Origin: Ensifer aridi | GTDB taxonomy: Bacteria > Pseudomonadota > Alphaproteobacteria > Rhizobiales > Rhizobiaceae | Assembly (NCBI RefSeq): GCF_002078505.1 | Contig: NZ_LUAV01000012.1 | Coordinates: 466,057 to 530,056 of the forward strand | Direction: 5' to 3' | Length of the DNA: 64,000 nucleotides | Shown: one piece after another, positions 47,968-56,819 of the stretch | Position numbering within the stretch: position 1 is the stretch's first letter | Layout of the letters: each line of letters starts with the position of its first letter | The notes under the pieces: generated by a model | What the model was told of the DNA's origin: nothing | The model's input: only the letters and a program-made list of their open reading frames with translations | The model's database searches: none | Program-made: the position numbers and the translations under genes

Positions 47968-49749
47968 ATGATGGTCGACGTCCGGTCCGGTATTGGCGAG
48001 GCGCTCCCGCCTCCCGAAGTCGAGGATGTTGAGCTTTATCATCCGCATAGCTGGTGGACGCGCTACGTCTTCAGCCAGGACGCGAAAATTATCGCCATCC
48101 AATATGCGACAACCGCGATCGCGATCGGCATGGTGGCGCTGGTTCTGTCCTGGTTGATGCGCCTTCAACTCGGCTTTCCCGGCACATTCCAACTGATCGA
48201 TGCCGAGGCCTACTATCAGTTCATCACCATGCATGGGATGATCATGGTGATCTACCTGCTCACGGCGCTCTTCCTCGGCGGTTTCGGCAATTACCTCATC
48301 CCCTTGATGGTCGGCGCCCGCGACATGGTGTTCCCCTATGCCAATATGCTGAGCTACTGGATCTACCTGCTGGCGGTCCTCGTGCTCGTCGCGAGCTTCT
48401 TTGCACCCGGCGGGCCCACCGGCGCCGGCTGGACGCTCTATCCGCCGCAGGCGGTGCTCTCCGGCACGCCGGGCGGAAAGGATTGGGGCATCATCCTAAT
48501 GCTCTCGTCGCTGATCATCTTCATCATCGGCTTCACCATGGGCGGCCTCAACTATGTCGTCACCGTGCTTCAGGGCCGCACCCGCGGCATGACGCTGATG
48601 CGGATGCCCTTGACGGTCTGGGGCATCTTCACCGCGACCGTCATGGCGCTGCTCGCCTTCCCTGCCCTTTTCGTCGCTTGCGTGATGATGCTCTTCGACC
48701 GGCTGCTCGGCACGAGCTTCTTCATGCCGGCGATCGTCGAAATGGGCGAGCAACTGCAGCATGGCGGCGGCAGTCCGATCTTGTTCCAGCATCTTTTCTG
48801 GTTCTTCGGCCACCCGGAAGTCTACATCGTCGCGCTGCCCGCTTTCGGCATCGTCTCCGACCTCATCAGCACGCATGCGCGCAAGAACATCTTCGGTTAT
48901 CGGATGATGGTCTGGGCGATCGTGATCATCGGCGGCCTCTCCTTCATCGTCTGGGCCCACCACATGTATGTGAGCGGGATGAACCCGTATTTCGGTTTCT
49001 TCTTCGCCACCACGACGCTGATCATCGCGGTGCCGACTGCGATCAAGGTCTACAACTGGGTGCTGACGCTCTGGCGCGGCAACATCCATCTAACCTTGCC
49101 GATGCTCTTCGCGCTCGCCTTCATCGTCACCTTCGTCAATGGCGGGTTGACGGGACTCTTCCTTGGCAATGTCGTCGTCGACGTTCCGCTCTCCGACACG
49201 ATGTTCGTCGTCGCGCATTTCCACATGGTCATGGGCGTCGCACCGATCATGGTCATCTTCGGCGCCATCTATCACTGGTACCCGAAGATCACCGGGCGCA
49301 TGCTCAACGAAGTGCTCGGCCAGATTCATTTCTGGGTCACCTTCATCGGCGCCTATGCGATCTTCTTCCCCATGCACTATGTGGGCCTCGTCGGCGTGCC
49401 GCGCCGCTACTACGAACTGGGCGAGATGGCCTTCGTGGCAGACTCCGTCCACAGCCTCAACGCCTTCATCAGCGTCATGGCGCTGATCGTCGGCGCGGCG
49501 CAGATCGTCTTTCTCTTCAATCTCGTCTGGAGCCTGCGCCATGGCCGAGAGGCCGGCGGCAATCCCTGGCGTGCGACGACGCTCGAGTGGCAGACGCCCG
49601 AGACGCCGCCGCCCCACGGCAATTGGGGCAAGGAATTGCCGGTCGTCTATCGCTGGGCCTATGACTACAGCGTCCCGGGCGCTCCGGAAGACTTCATCCC
49701 CCAGAACCAGCCGTCGCCGGGCCGCGTCAGCCATGAGGCGGCCTCATGA
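47968..49749 (+). CDS. coxA: Cytochrome c oxidase subunit I (A-type haem-copper oxidase)
   Basis: A 593-residue catalytic subunit. Haem a/a3 and CuB ligands are seen in FITMHGMIMVIYLLTAL, WFFGHPEVYIVALPAFG (CuB His, Glu and cross-linked Tyr), WAHHMYVSG (two CuB His) and VVAHFHMVMG (haem ligands). The D-channel Asp and Asn occur in MVGARDMVFPYANML, so this is an A1-type proton-pumping oxidase. Start at ATG 47968 with GGGAGGGC upstream; the next codon is also ATG. The stop overlaps the next ATG by 4 bp. Confidence 0.96.
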   Translation: MMVDVRSGIGEALPPPEVEDVELYHPHSWWTRYVFSQDAKIIAIQYATTAIAIGMVALVLSWLMRLQLGFPGTFQLIDAEAYYQFITMHGMIMVIYLLTALFLGGFGNYLIPLMVGARDMVFPYANMLSYWIYLLAVLVLVASFFAPGGPTGAGWTLYPPQAVLSGTPGGKDWGIILMLSSLIIFIIGFTMGGLNYVVTVLQGRTRGMTLMRMPLTVWGIFTATVMALLAFPALFVACVMMLFDRLLGTSFFMPAIVEMGEQLQHGGGSPILFQHLFWFFGHPEVYIVALPAFGIVSDLISTHARKNIFGYRMMVWAIVIIGGLSFIVWAHHMYVSGMNPYFGFFFATTTLIIAVPTAIKVYNWVLTLWRGNIHLTLPMLFALAFIVTFVNGGLTGLFLGNVVVDVPLSDTMFVVAHFHMVMGVAPIMVIFGAIYHWYPKITGRMLNEVLGQIHFWVTFIGAYAIFFPMHYVGLVGVPRRYYELGEMAFVADSVHSLNAFISVMALIVGAAQIVFLFNLVWSLRHGREAGGNPWRATTLEWQTPETPPPHGNWGKELPVVYRWAYDYSVPGAPEDFIPQNQPSPGRVSHEAAS

Positions 49750-50444
49750 GCGTCGTCGTGCTCTTTCTGGCGACGGTCGCCGCCGTCATCGTCTGGTGGC
49801 TTGCCGGGCAGCGCGTGACTTCGCGGCCGTGGCTGGAAGTCGGCCACGCCCATGATCGTCGCAGCGGCGCCCCGATGCCCCCGGCGAAGGTCGGTCTCGG
49901 CGTCTTTCTCGCCGTCGTCGGCGCACTCTTCTCGCTTGCCATCAGCGCCTATTTCATGCGCATGACCTCCTCGGATTGGGGAGCACTTCCCTTGCCCGGC
50001 TTTCTCTGGGTCAACACGGGCATCCTCACAGCCGGCAGTATCGCCCTGCACTGGACGAAGGTGGAGGCGGAGCGGCGGCACGACGAAGCGGCGCGAACGG
50101 GTCTCCTCGCAGCCTTGGCGGCGGGCCTTGCATTTCTCGCCGGTCAACTTTTCGCCTGGCGTATCCTTTCGGGCGCCGGATATCTCCTGGCCGACAATCC
50201 CGCCAACAGCTTTTTCTATATGCTCACCGGCATGCACGGCCTGCATATCCTCGGCGGACTCCTTGCGCTCGGTCGAGTAACCGCGCGCGCCTGGAACACG
50301 CCCTTCGACCGCAGACTGCGCCTGTCGATCGAACTTTGTGCCGTCTACTGGCATTTCATGCTGATCGTCTGGCTGGTTCTCTTCGCTCTCTTTGCCGGCT
50401 GGGCCAGCGACGTCATCGATTTCTGCCGCCAACTGCTGACATAG
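49746..50444 (+). CDS. Cytochrome c oxidase subunit III-like protein (first of two)
   Basis: A 232-residue membrane protein with seven probable spans. Landmarks of the subunit III fold are NPANSFFYMLTGMHGLHILGGLLALG and the C-terminal SIELCAVYWHFMLIVWLVLFA, with a Trp-His-Phe motif. Sequence is more divergent than the next gene. It overlaps coxA by 4 bp and precedes a second subunit III by 11 bp. Such tandem pairs may supply subunit III plus a short accessory partner. Confidence 0.85.
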   Translation: MSVVVLFLATVAAVIVWWLAGQRVTSRPWLEVGHAHDRRSGAPMPPAKVGLGVFLAVVGALFSLAISAYFMRMTSSDWGALPLPGFLWVNTGILTAGSIALHWTKVEAERRHDEAARTGLLAALAAGLAFLAGQLFAWRILSGAGYLLADNPANSFFYMLTGMHGLHILGGLLALGRVTARAWNTPFDRRLRLSIELCAVYWHFMLIVWLVLFALFAGWASDVIDFCRQLLT

Positions 50445-50455
50445 GAACGCTGAAC

Positions 50456-51178
50456 ATGTCTGCACCGATCAAGAACCCCGCAGCAGAAACGCTCCCTCGC
50501 CCGCCCGGCTTGGCGGGGCTGGCGGCGGACTGGGCCTCGGACCAGCGCACCTTCAAGAACGTCTCCTGGGGAAAGGCCATGATGTGGATCTTTCTCTTGA
50601 GCGACACCTTCGTCTTCGGCTGCTTCCTGCTCGCCTACATGGCGGCGCGGATGGCGACCACCGTTCCATGGCCGAACCCGAGCGAGGTCTTCGCCCTCGA
50701 GATCGGCGGAACGCACCTGCCGCTGATCCTGATCGCCATCATGACATTTGTTCTCATCTCCTCGAGCGGCACCATGGCCATGGCCGTCAACTACGGCTAT
50801 CGCCGCGACCGGCGGAAAACCGCGGCGCTCATGTTGCTGACCGCCCTTTTCGGCGCCACCTTCGTCGGCATGCAGGCCTTCGAATGGTCGAAACTGATTG
50901 CCGAGGGTGTCCGGCCCTGGGGCAACCCTTGGGGGGCGGCGCAATTCGGCTCCTCCTTCTTCATGATCACCGGTTTTCATGGCACCCACGTCACCTTCGG
51001 GGTGATCTTCCTGTTGATCGTCGCGCGCAAAGTCTGGCGCGGCGATTTCGATACCGAGCGGCGCGGCTTCTTCACCAGCCGCAAGGGCCGCTACGAGATC
51101 GTCGAGATCACCGGCCTCTACTGGCACTTCGTCGACCTGGTTTGGGTCTTCATCTTCGCATTCTTCTATCTGTGGTGA
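50456..51178 (+). CDS. Cytochrome c oxidase subunit III (second of two)
   Basis: A 240-residue subunit III. The segments FKNVSWGKAMMWIFLLSDTFVFGCFL (first span pair), FFMITGFHGTHVTFGVIFLL and TGLYWHFVDLVWVFIFAFFYLW are the classical CoxC/CyoC-type signatures, the last near the C-terminus. Starts at ATG 50456. Followed 10 bp later by the subunit IV-like gene. It is closer to canonical subunit III than its neighbour. Confidence 0.9.
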   Translation: MSAPIKNPAAETLPRPPGLAGLAADWASDQRTFKNVSWGKAMMWIFLLSDTFVFGCFLLAYMAARMATTVPWPNPSEVFALEIGGTHLPLILIAIMTFVLISSSGTMAMAVNYGYRRDRRKTAALMLLTALFGATFVGMQAFEWSKLIAEGVRPWGNPWGAAQFGSSFFMITGFHGTHVTFGVIFLLIVARKVWRGDFDTERRGFFTSRKGRYEIVEITGLYWHFVDLVWVFIFAFFYLW

Positions 51179-51188
51179 GGAGGGCATC

Positions 51189-51545
51189 ATGGCTCACGCG
51201 GAGGTCCATGCGGCACAACATTCGGTGCATACGGAACAACAGCAGCATCCGATCAAGCTCTACCTCCTGGTCTGGGGTCTGCTCTTCGTCCTCAGCGCCT
51301 TTTCGTACCTCGTCGATTACTTCGGATTGCAGGGCTATCTCCGCTGGTCTCTGATCCTGATCTTCATGATGCTGAAGGCCGGCCTCATCGTCGCCGTGTT
51401 CATGCACATGGCCTGGGAGCGCCTGGCGCTGATCTATGCCATCATCCTGCCTCCGCTTCTGGTCCTGGTCTTCGTGGCGCTAATGGTGTCGGAGTCGAAC
51501 TATATCCTCTTCACGCGCCAACTTTTCTTCGCAGGCGGCGAGTAA
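51189..51545 (+). CDS. Cytochrome c oxidase subunit IV-like protein
   Basis: A 118-residue small subunit with three hydrophobic stretches (LYLLVWGLLFVLSAFSYLVDY; WSLILIFMMLKAGLIVAVFMHMAW; IILPPLLVLVFVALMV), fitting the prokaryotic COX4 family that stabilises the oxidase. MAHAEVHAAQHSVHTEQQQH is a His-rich cytoplasmic N-terminus. It is 10 bp after the subunit III gene and ends the operon. The 262 bp after it show no clear gene. Confidence 0.88.
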   Translation: MAHAEVHAAQHSVHTEQQQHPIKLYLLVWGLLFVLSAFSYLVDYFGLQGYLRWSLILIFMMLKAGLIVAVFMHMAWERLALIYAIILPPLLVLVFVALMVSESNYILFTRQLFFAGGE

Positions 51546-51807
51546 AAAGCCGCCGCCGAAGGTCGCGTTCCGGCGACACGGTCTGCGGCTGCCTGCCTCG
51601 TCGACGAAAAGCCTGTTCTTCGCCGTCGCGCGGGATGGATTTTCTCGTGATATCAGCTAGATGAACGTTCACGTGACCGCGGCCCTCCCCATCCGCGGAC
51701 CGCATCATTCTGGTCGTGCAGCACGATGATTATGTCGTAGACAGGCTCAAGTCGCGGCGCCGCAGGCTCTAATATCCGGCTTCAAAACTAAACCAGGGTC
51801 GCAATCA

Positions 51808-54369
51808 ATGGCAGAGTTTCCGCAAAGGGCGAAGGTCGTAATCGTAGGACTGGGTGGCATCGTCGGCGCATCGGTCGCCCACCACCTGATCGAGCGTGGC
51901 TGGGACGATATCGTCGGTATCGACAAATCCGGCATCCCGACCGACATCGGCTCCACGGCGCATGCCTCGGACTTCTGCTATACGACGAGCCACGACTATC
52001 TTTCGGTCTGGACGACGCAATATTCGATCGAATTCTTCGACAAGATGGGCCATTACGCCCGCATCGGCGGCCTGGAAGTCGCACGCACCGGCGACGACGC
52101 CTGGATGGAGGAGATCAAGCGCAAGCTTTCCTCCGCCAAGGCCTTCGGCACCCGCGCGCACTATGTCTCGCCGGCCGAAATCAAGAAGTTGTTCCCGCTG
52201 ATCGAGGAAGATCAAGTGATGGGCGGCATGTTCGATCCGGATGCCGGCCTTGTCGTCCCGCGCTCGCAGACGGTCGCCGGCAAGCTGGTCGATGCGGCGG
52301 AAAAGTCCGGCAAGCTGCAGATCTTCGGCAATACGCCGGCAACTTCGCTCCTCGTCGAAAACGGCCGCATCAAAGGTGTCGTCACCCATCGGGGCACGAT
52401 CATGGCCGACCATGTCGTCGTCTGCGCCGGCATCTGGGGCCGCCTGATCGCCGAAATGGTCGGCGAAGACCTGCCGGTCATGCCGGTCGACCATCCGCTC
52501 ACCTTCTTCGGCCCCTACAACGAATTCGAAGGCACCGGCAAGGAAATCGGCTGGCCGCTGCTGCGCGACCAGGGCAACTCGGCCTATATGCGCGACACCG
52601 GCGACCCGAAGACCACCGAAGGCGGCCAGATCGAGTGGGGCTATTACGAGACCACCAATCCGCGCCTCTGCCATCCGCGCGACATTCTCGAAAAGCACGA
52701 GGCACGCCTGTCGCCCTCTCAGCGCGACCTCGAGATGGAGCAGATCATCGAGCCCCTCGAGCGCGCCATGGAACTGACGCCGATCCTCGGCGAGCTTGGC
52801 TATAACGAGGGCCACTCCTTCAACGGGCTCCTGCAGGTATCGGCCGCCGGCGGACCCTCCTGCGGCGAGAGCCAGAAGGTCCGCGGCCTCTGGTACTGCG
52901 TCGCCATCTGGGTGAAGGACGGCCCGGGCTACGGCAAGCTGATCGCCGACTGGATGACGGATGGGCGCACCCATACCGACCATGCCTCGATCGACTACGC
53001 CCGCTTCTACCCGCACCAGCTTGAAGAGAAGTTCATCGAGGAGCGCTGCTTCGAGGCGGCGCAGAAGATCTACTTCCCGGCCGTGCATCCGCGCGAGCCC
53101 TATGCGGGCGGCCGCAACGTCAAGCGCTCGCCCTTCTACGAGCGCGAGAAGGAGCTCGGTGGCTACTTCATGGAACTCGGCGGCTGGGAGCGCGCGCACG
53201 GCTATGCCGCCAACGAGCACCTCCTGGAAAAATACGGCAACCGCGTTCCGGTGCGCGAGAACGAGTGGGACAACCGCCATTTCTGGCGCGTTTCCAACGC
53301 CGAGCATCTGGCGATGAGCGAGGATTGCGGCATCGTCAACCTCTCGCACTTCCACATGGTCGACATCGAAGGTCCGGACCATGTCGAGCTTCTCGAGTGG
53401 CTTTGCGCCGCCAAGATCGGCGGAGACGGCAATATCGGCAAGGGCATCTACACCCACTTCCTCGATGACGAGGGCATGGTGCGGGCCGACTTCACCGTCT
53501 TCCGCATGGCCGACCGCTGCCGTCTCGTGAACGGCGCCGATGCCGGTCCGCGCGACTTCCACTACATGCGCCGTGTCGCGGAAGACCGGGGCCTCGACGT
53601 CACCATCACGGACGTTTCGGAGCAGTTCATCACCATCGGCATCTGGGGCCCCAATGCCCGCGAAACGCTGAAGAAGGTGGTTGCCGATCCGGCCGGCCTC
53701 GATCCTGAGAACTTCCCCTTCGCCGCGATCAAGCAGATCGAGATCGCCGGCAAGCCGGTCTCCGCCTTCCGCATCTCCTACGTCGGCGAGCAGGGCTGGG
53801 AACTGCACATGAAGTACGAGGACGGCCTCACCGTTTGGGATGCGCTGCGCGCAACGGGCGTCATGGCCTTCGGCGTCGAGACTTATGCGAACTCCCGCCG
53901 CATGGAAAAGAGCCTGCGGCTGCAGAACGCGGATCTTCTCACCCATTACAACCTCATCGAGGCCGACCTTGCCCGTCCGAAGGTCAAGGAAGCGGACTTC
54001 CGCGGCAAGGCGAAGCATCTGGAGTACAAGGCGCGCGAGCACCAGCCCGCCATGCTCTGCACGCTCGTCATGACGGAGAACACCGACAGGAACGGCGTGA
54101 AGCGGTACCCGGTCGGCACCCTGCCGGTCATGGACCCGGAGACCGGCGAGGTCCTGGTCGACGAACTCGGCCGCCGCTCCTACACCACTTCCATCGCCTA
54201 CGGCCCGACGATCGGCAAGAACATCGCGCTCGCCTATCTGCCCTGGTCCTATTGCCAGGTCGGCCGCAAGCTGCAGGTCGAGTATTTCGCCGAGACCTAC
54301 CCGGTCGAAGTTGCCGGAGTGGGCTACAAGCCGCTCTACGATCCGGAGAACCTCAAGCCCCGCACGTGA
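51808..54369 (+). CDS. Dimethylglycine dehydrogenase-like FAD/GcvT fusion protein
   Basis: An 853-residue flavoenzyme. The N-terminal DAO domain has VVIVGLGGIVGASVAHHLIE (residues 10-29) with the GxGGxxG pattern and GSTAHASD, placing His about 52 where DMGDH and sarcosine dehydrogenase carry the covalently bound FAD. A GcvT-like C-terminal part (residues about 430-850: GIVNLSHFHMVDIEGPDHVELLEW; SYVGEQGWELHM) binds folate in relatives. The likely role is oxidative N-demethylation with methylene-THF formation. It is downstream of the oxidase genes but separated by 262 bp, so probably independent. Confidence 0.85.
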   Translation: MAEFPQRAKVVIVGLGGIVGASVAHHLIERGWDDIVGIDKSGIPTDIGSTAHASDFCYTTSHDYLSVWTTQYSIEFFDKMGHYARIGGLEVARTGDDAWMEEIKRKLSSAKAFGTRAHYVSPAEIKKLFPLIEEDQVMGGMFDPDAGLVVPRSQTVAGKLVDAAEKSGKLQIFGNTPATSLLVENGRIKGVVTHRGTIMADHVVVCAGIWGRLIAEMVGEDLPVMPVDHPLTFFGPYNEFEGTGKEIGWPLLRDQGNSAYMRDTGDPKTTEGGQIEWGYYETTNPRLCHPRDILEKHEARLSPSQRDLEMEQIIEPLERAMELTPILGELGYNEGHSFNGLLQVSAAGGPSCGESQKVRGLWYCVAIWVKDGPGYGKLIADWMTDGRTHTDHASIDYARFYPHQLEEKFIEERCFEAAQKIYFPAVHPREPYAGGRNVKRSPFYEREKELGGYFMELGGWERAHGYAANEHLLEKYGNRVPVRENEWDNRHFWRVSNAEHLAMSEDCGIVNLSHFHMVDIEGPDHVELLEWLCAAKIGGDGNIGKGIYTHFLDDEGMVRADFTVFRMADRCRLVNGADAGPRDFHYMRRVAEDRGLDVTITDVSEQFITIGIWGPNARETLKKVVADPAGLDPENFPFAAIKQIEIAGKPVSAFRISYVGEQGWELHMKYEDGLTVWDALRATGVMAFGVETYANSRRMEKSLRLQNADLLTHYNLIEADLARPKVKEADFRGKAKHLEYKAREHQPAMLCTLVMTENTDRNGVKRYPVGTLPVMDPETGEVLVDELGRRSYTTSIAYGPTIGKNIALAYLPWSYCQVGRKLQVEYFAETYPVEVAGVGYKPLYDPENLKPRT

Positions 54370-54397
54370 TGACAAGGCCTTGACCTATTGACTGCAG

Positions 54398-54432
54398 GTG
54401 AGCCCGCTCAGACCGAGTGGGCTCACTTCATT
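54398..54432 (+). terminator. Rho-independent terminator of the DMGDH-like gene
   Basis: GTGAGCCC/GGGCTCAC stem with a 13-nt loop at 54398-54426, followed by TTCATTTT. It lies 28 bp past the stop. Confidence 0.75.
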
Positions 54433-54497
54433 TTCGCCCGCCATCCGGCAAACGACTGAGAGAAGCCCGTCGCCGTCACACGCGCATAGCGATCGAT

Positions 54498-54656
54498 TTA
54501 CTTCTCGGCCTCGGCTGAAGCCTTTGCGGCTTCCGCTTCACCAAGTGCCGCGGCGCACTCCTCGCAACAGACTTCTACCGTCTTGCCGCCAAGTTTCACC
54601 TTAATACTCTGCTGATCGAGCTCGCAGTCGCAAGCTGCACAGGTCCTCTGGGTCAT
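54498..54656 (-). CDS. Small cysteine-rich predicted metal-binding protein (52 aa)
   Basis: Starting MTQRTCAACDCELDQQSIKV, this 52-residue protein has a CxxC-x-C cluster and a second CCEEC cluster in EVCCEECAAALGEAEA, followed by an Ala/Glu tail. The two-cluster layout resembles TRASH/YHS-like heavy-metal-binding modules. The ATG ending at 54656 is preceded by GAGGAAT. A longer in-frame start exists at 54740 but would run through the 20-bp repeat at 54718-54737. Metal binding is an inference from the Cys pattern. Confidence 0.65.
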   Translation of the reverse strand: MTQRTCAACDCELDQQSIKVKLGGKTVEVCCEECAAALGEAEAAKASAEAEK

Positions 54657-54717
54657 CGTTTCATTCCTCGTCCGTGATTTTGCTTCGACCACCGCAGAAA
54701 ACCACGGCGCTGCCCGC

Positions 54718-54737
54718 GGCGCTGTCAGATTTTTTAG
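54718..54737. repeat. 20-bp direct repeat, left copy
   Basis: GGCGCTGTCAGATTTTTTAG. It matches 56015-56034 at 19 of 20 positions in the same orientation. The 1.3-kb segment between holds the RIME copy, the AraC gene and the DUF1127 gene. Confidence 0.7.
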
Positions 54738-54748
54738 CAATATGAAAG

Positions 54749-54867
54749 GCGTTAGCGCGGGATGAGGAAAACTGTGCGCGGTTTTCCGCCCGCATCCCGC
54801 GCCAACTTATTAGAATCGATCACGTTCATGATTTTAGGTCGGTTCGACCTAATATCATCGTGATCTA
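54749..54867. repeat. RIME-type mosaic repeat, module 1 (copy G, inverted)
   Basis: Reverse orientation of copies A and D: GCGTTAGCGCGGGATGAGG and GCGGTTTTCCGCCCGC, then TTATTAGAATCGATCACG and a TGATTTTAGGTCG/CGACCTAATATCA inverted repeat. The TAG stop of the AraC gene (54865-54867) falls on its outer edge. Confidence 0.82.
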
Positions 54868-55695
54868 GCGAAGACGAAGGCTGCGTTGAAACTCGGCCGG
54901 CGTACGTCCATAGGCTTGCTTGAAGGAGGAGCTGAAATGACTATGGCTGGAAAAGCCGAGCTCCAACCCGAGCGCGGTAAGATCATGGTGGGAGCCAAGC
55001 AGATCGAGCGCCCGCGCCAGCCGCAGGCGCAACTGGTAGCGGTAAAGAGGCATTGCCTCGACCTGTTGAAAGACCTGGGTGAGATAGACCGGTGAGACGC
55101 CAACCTCCCTTGCGACCTCCCCCAGCGTCCAGCGGCGGGCAAGATCGCTCGATAGCACGAGTTTGGCCCGGTCCACCAACTTTTCTCGGCCGTAGGTACC
55201 GGCCGCACCATGCGACGTCCGCTCCCCGAGAGAGCGCCGGATGAGCGTGAGCGTGAGCGTTTCGGCTTCGAGGGGCTCGGCAATACCCCGACCGAGGCTG
55301 TAACGCAAAAGAGCAACGAGCGCCTGGGCGCGCGCGTCGATGCGCCGGCGCTGGCGCTTGAAGGATACACCCGAGCCGGAACGCAACTGCTCCTTCGGCG
55401 CGAGCTCGGACAGCACCTCTTCGCCAACCTTTACGTCGAGACACGCATCTCCGCCCGCGACCGGGTGGCTGATGCGATATCCTTCGCCGCCATTGAAGAA
55501 AATCACCTGATTGGGCTCGGCCACCGCGTCGCTCCTACCCACATGGCGCATAAAAACGCCGCGATAAGGATAAGCCAGGCTCGTCGAATGCGCGCTTTCT
55601 TCAGCGCTCCGGTGGGCACATGCCCCGTTGCAGATGACGTCCCGAAGTCTGACGGTCGATGTTGAAAGAATTGTCTGACACGAAAACTGGGACAT
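54865..55695 (-). CDS. AraC-family transcriptional regulator
   Basis: A 276-residue regulator. The C-terminal AraC domain has RRWTLGEVAREVGVSPVYLTQVFQQVEAMPL (first helix-turn-helix) and ALGLELGFSSHSHFSSSFKQAYGRTPAEFQ (second). The N-terminal half lacks a clear cupin motif (MSQFSCQTILSTSTVRLRDV; YPYRGVFMRHVGRSDAVAEPNQVIFF), but the last stretch resembles AraC effector-binding arms. Start at 55695 is preferred to 55902. It is 7 bp downstream of the DUF1127 gene on the same strand, though a co-operon is not certain. Confidence 0.85.
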   Translation of the reverse strand: MSQFSCQTILSTSTVRLRDVICNGACAHRSAEESAHSTSLAYPYRGVFMRHVGRSDAVAEPNQVIFFNGGEGYRISHPVAGGDACLDVKVGEEVLSELAPKEQLRSGSGVSFKRQRRRIDARAQALVALLRYSLGRGIAEPLEAETLTLTLIRRSLGERTSHGAAGTYGREKLVDRAKLVLSSDLARRWTLGEVAREVGVSPVYLTQVFQQVEAMPLYRYQLRLRLARALDLLGSHHDLTALGLELGFSSHSHFSSSFKQAYGRTPAEFQRSLRLR

Positions 55696-55702
55696 TCCGA
55701 TC

Positions 55703-55957
55703 CTACAAGTCGCGTTTGTAGAAGTCGTTATATGCTTCCGCACGAGACAGGCCAATGTCCTTGAGCTGATAGTCCGAGAGTTCGAGCAGGTCCAAGCGAC
55801 CGCGCCGCGTGTCCATCCATCGAGCAAGGCGCGCGAGCAATCGCATGGGCAGGCCGCGCCCTTCGAGCGGCGTGAACGCGGTGATCCTGCGCTGCGGCCC
55901 AATCAATTCCGTCGCGACATAAGCTTGGCTGCCTGAGATCGGCCTATTGTCCGTCAT
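55703..55957 (-). CDS. DUF1127 small protein
   Basis: An 84-residue protein whose C-terminal part (residues about 55-84, LLELSDYQLKDIGLSRAEAY) is the DUF1127 signature. Short proteins of this family in rhizobia have been linked to phosphate and carbon metabolism and RNA turnover. The N-terminal 45 residues are a longer extension than in the 47-residue forms. It starts MTDNRPISG at 55957. Confidence 0.9.
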   Translation of the reverse strand: MTDNRPISGSQAYVATELIGPQRRITAFTPLEGRGLPMRLLARLARWMDTRRGRLDLLELSDYQLKDIGLSRAEAYNDFYKRDL

Positions 55958-56528
55958 CGTATCATCTCCTCTCTTGCCATTTGCATGAGAAGAAATTGAC
56001 GCAAAGCCATGAGTGGCGCTGTCAGATTATTTAGGGATCATCGCCGCAACGGACACAGCAGGTGAGAAGTCATCGCGCCTACGGGCGATCGCCGGCGTCA
56101 GCGGCGATAAGTGACTTTCAACGGTCGCTTGGTGGAGCGCATTGTGCCTACTTAACCGGCCAAGAGCTCGCGCCTCTCGGGCTGCCGTCACGCCGATCTG
56201 CAGCACGCCTGGTCTTGCTGAGCACTTTCGATGGTTGATCGCAGCAACCGCAGGATGTATATGATGTCCGTTGTCATCGTTCCATTGTGAGGCGCAAGTG
56301 CACCTCACAGGTGGCGAGTGGACCTGCTGCCGCTTGAGCCTCAGACGCAGGTCATGCCACTTCAAACTTGCAATACTGCGATGAGGCTCGGAAGCTCGGC
56401 TCTCCGTAGGAAGGCGAGCGACAGAAACGGCGACGTCAGCCGGTCCGGCCGCAGATATATGGCATACAGTTTGCAATCCCGGACGTCGGAGGTATCGGGG
56501 CCGTTCTCATAAAAACCAGGAGCATGCC
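55958..56528. other. Intergenic stretch without a convincing gene
   Basis: This 571-bp region holds the right 20-bp repeat copy (56015-56034). It also holds a 149-codon open frame on the minus strand (56027-56476) that shows no recognisable family, signal or start context. The final 40 bp contain the ribosome-binding site of the glycine-zipper gene (CCAGGAGC at 56515-56522). Confidence 0.5.
56015..56034. repeat. 20-bp direct repeat, right copy
   Basis: GGCGCTGTCAGATTATTTAG, one mismatch from 54718-54737 in the same orientation. Confidence 0.7.
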
Positions 56529-56819
56529 ATGACCACCCGAAGGACAATGCTCTCCGTCACATTTGCGACTATAGCCGCCATTTCGACTGGCTGCGCCACG
56601 GAACAGAACCAACGCGGCTTGGGCGGTGCTTTGATAGGGGCCGGAACGGGCGCGGTCGCAGGCCAGCTAATCGGCCGAGACACGACGAGCACCGTCGTAG
56701 GTGCGGCTGGCGGAGCTCTCGTCGGTGCAGCGGTTGGAACTGCAACGACCCCGGCTCACAGCCGTGGCAACTGCAGATACAGGCAACCGGACGGCACTAT
56801 CATTATCGCGCGGTGCTGA
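56529..56819 (+). CDS. Glycine-zipper outer-membrane lipoprotein
   Basis: A 96-residue protein with a lipoprotein signal peptide ending AAISTGC (lipidated Cys about 22) and a glycine-zipper segment (GLGGALIGAGTGAVAGQLIG, then VVGAAGGALVGAAVGTAT). This is typical of YMGG-like or 17-kDa surface-antigen-like lipoproteins. The C-terminus NCRYRQPDGTIIIARC holds two cysteines. Starts at ATG 56529 after CCAGGAGC. Monocistronic. Confidence 0.82.
   Translation: MTTRRTMLSVTFATIAAISTGCATEQNQRGLGGALIGAGTGAVAGQLIGRDTTSTVVGAAGGALVGAAVGTATTPAHSRGNCRYRQPDGTIIIARC

Noticed and set aside
48054..49664. 536-codon plus-strand frame inside coxA in another phase
   Set aside because: Same strand but different phase from coxA, which has all haem ligands. 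Arg/His-rich shadow translation.
51805..54375. 856-codon minus-strand frame
   Set aside because: Exact antisense of the DMGDH-like gene, with composition typical of shadow frames (rich in Arg, Asp, Val) and no family motif.
56027..56476. 149-codon minus-strand frame after the DUF1127 gene
   Set aside because: No start context, signal or recognisable domain; composition mixed. Not supported as a gene.
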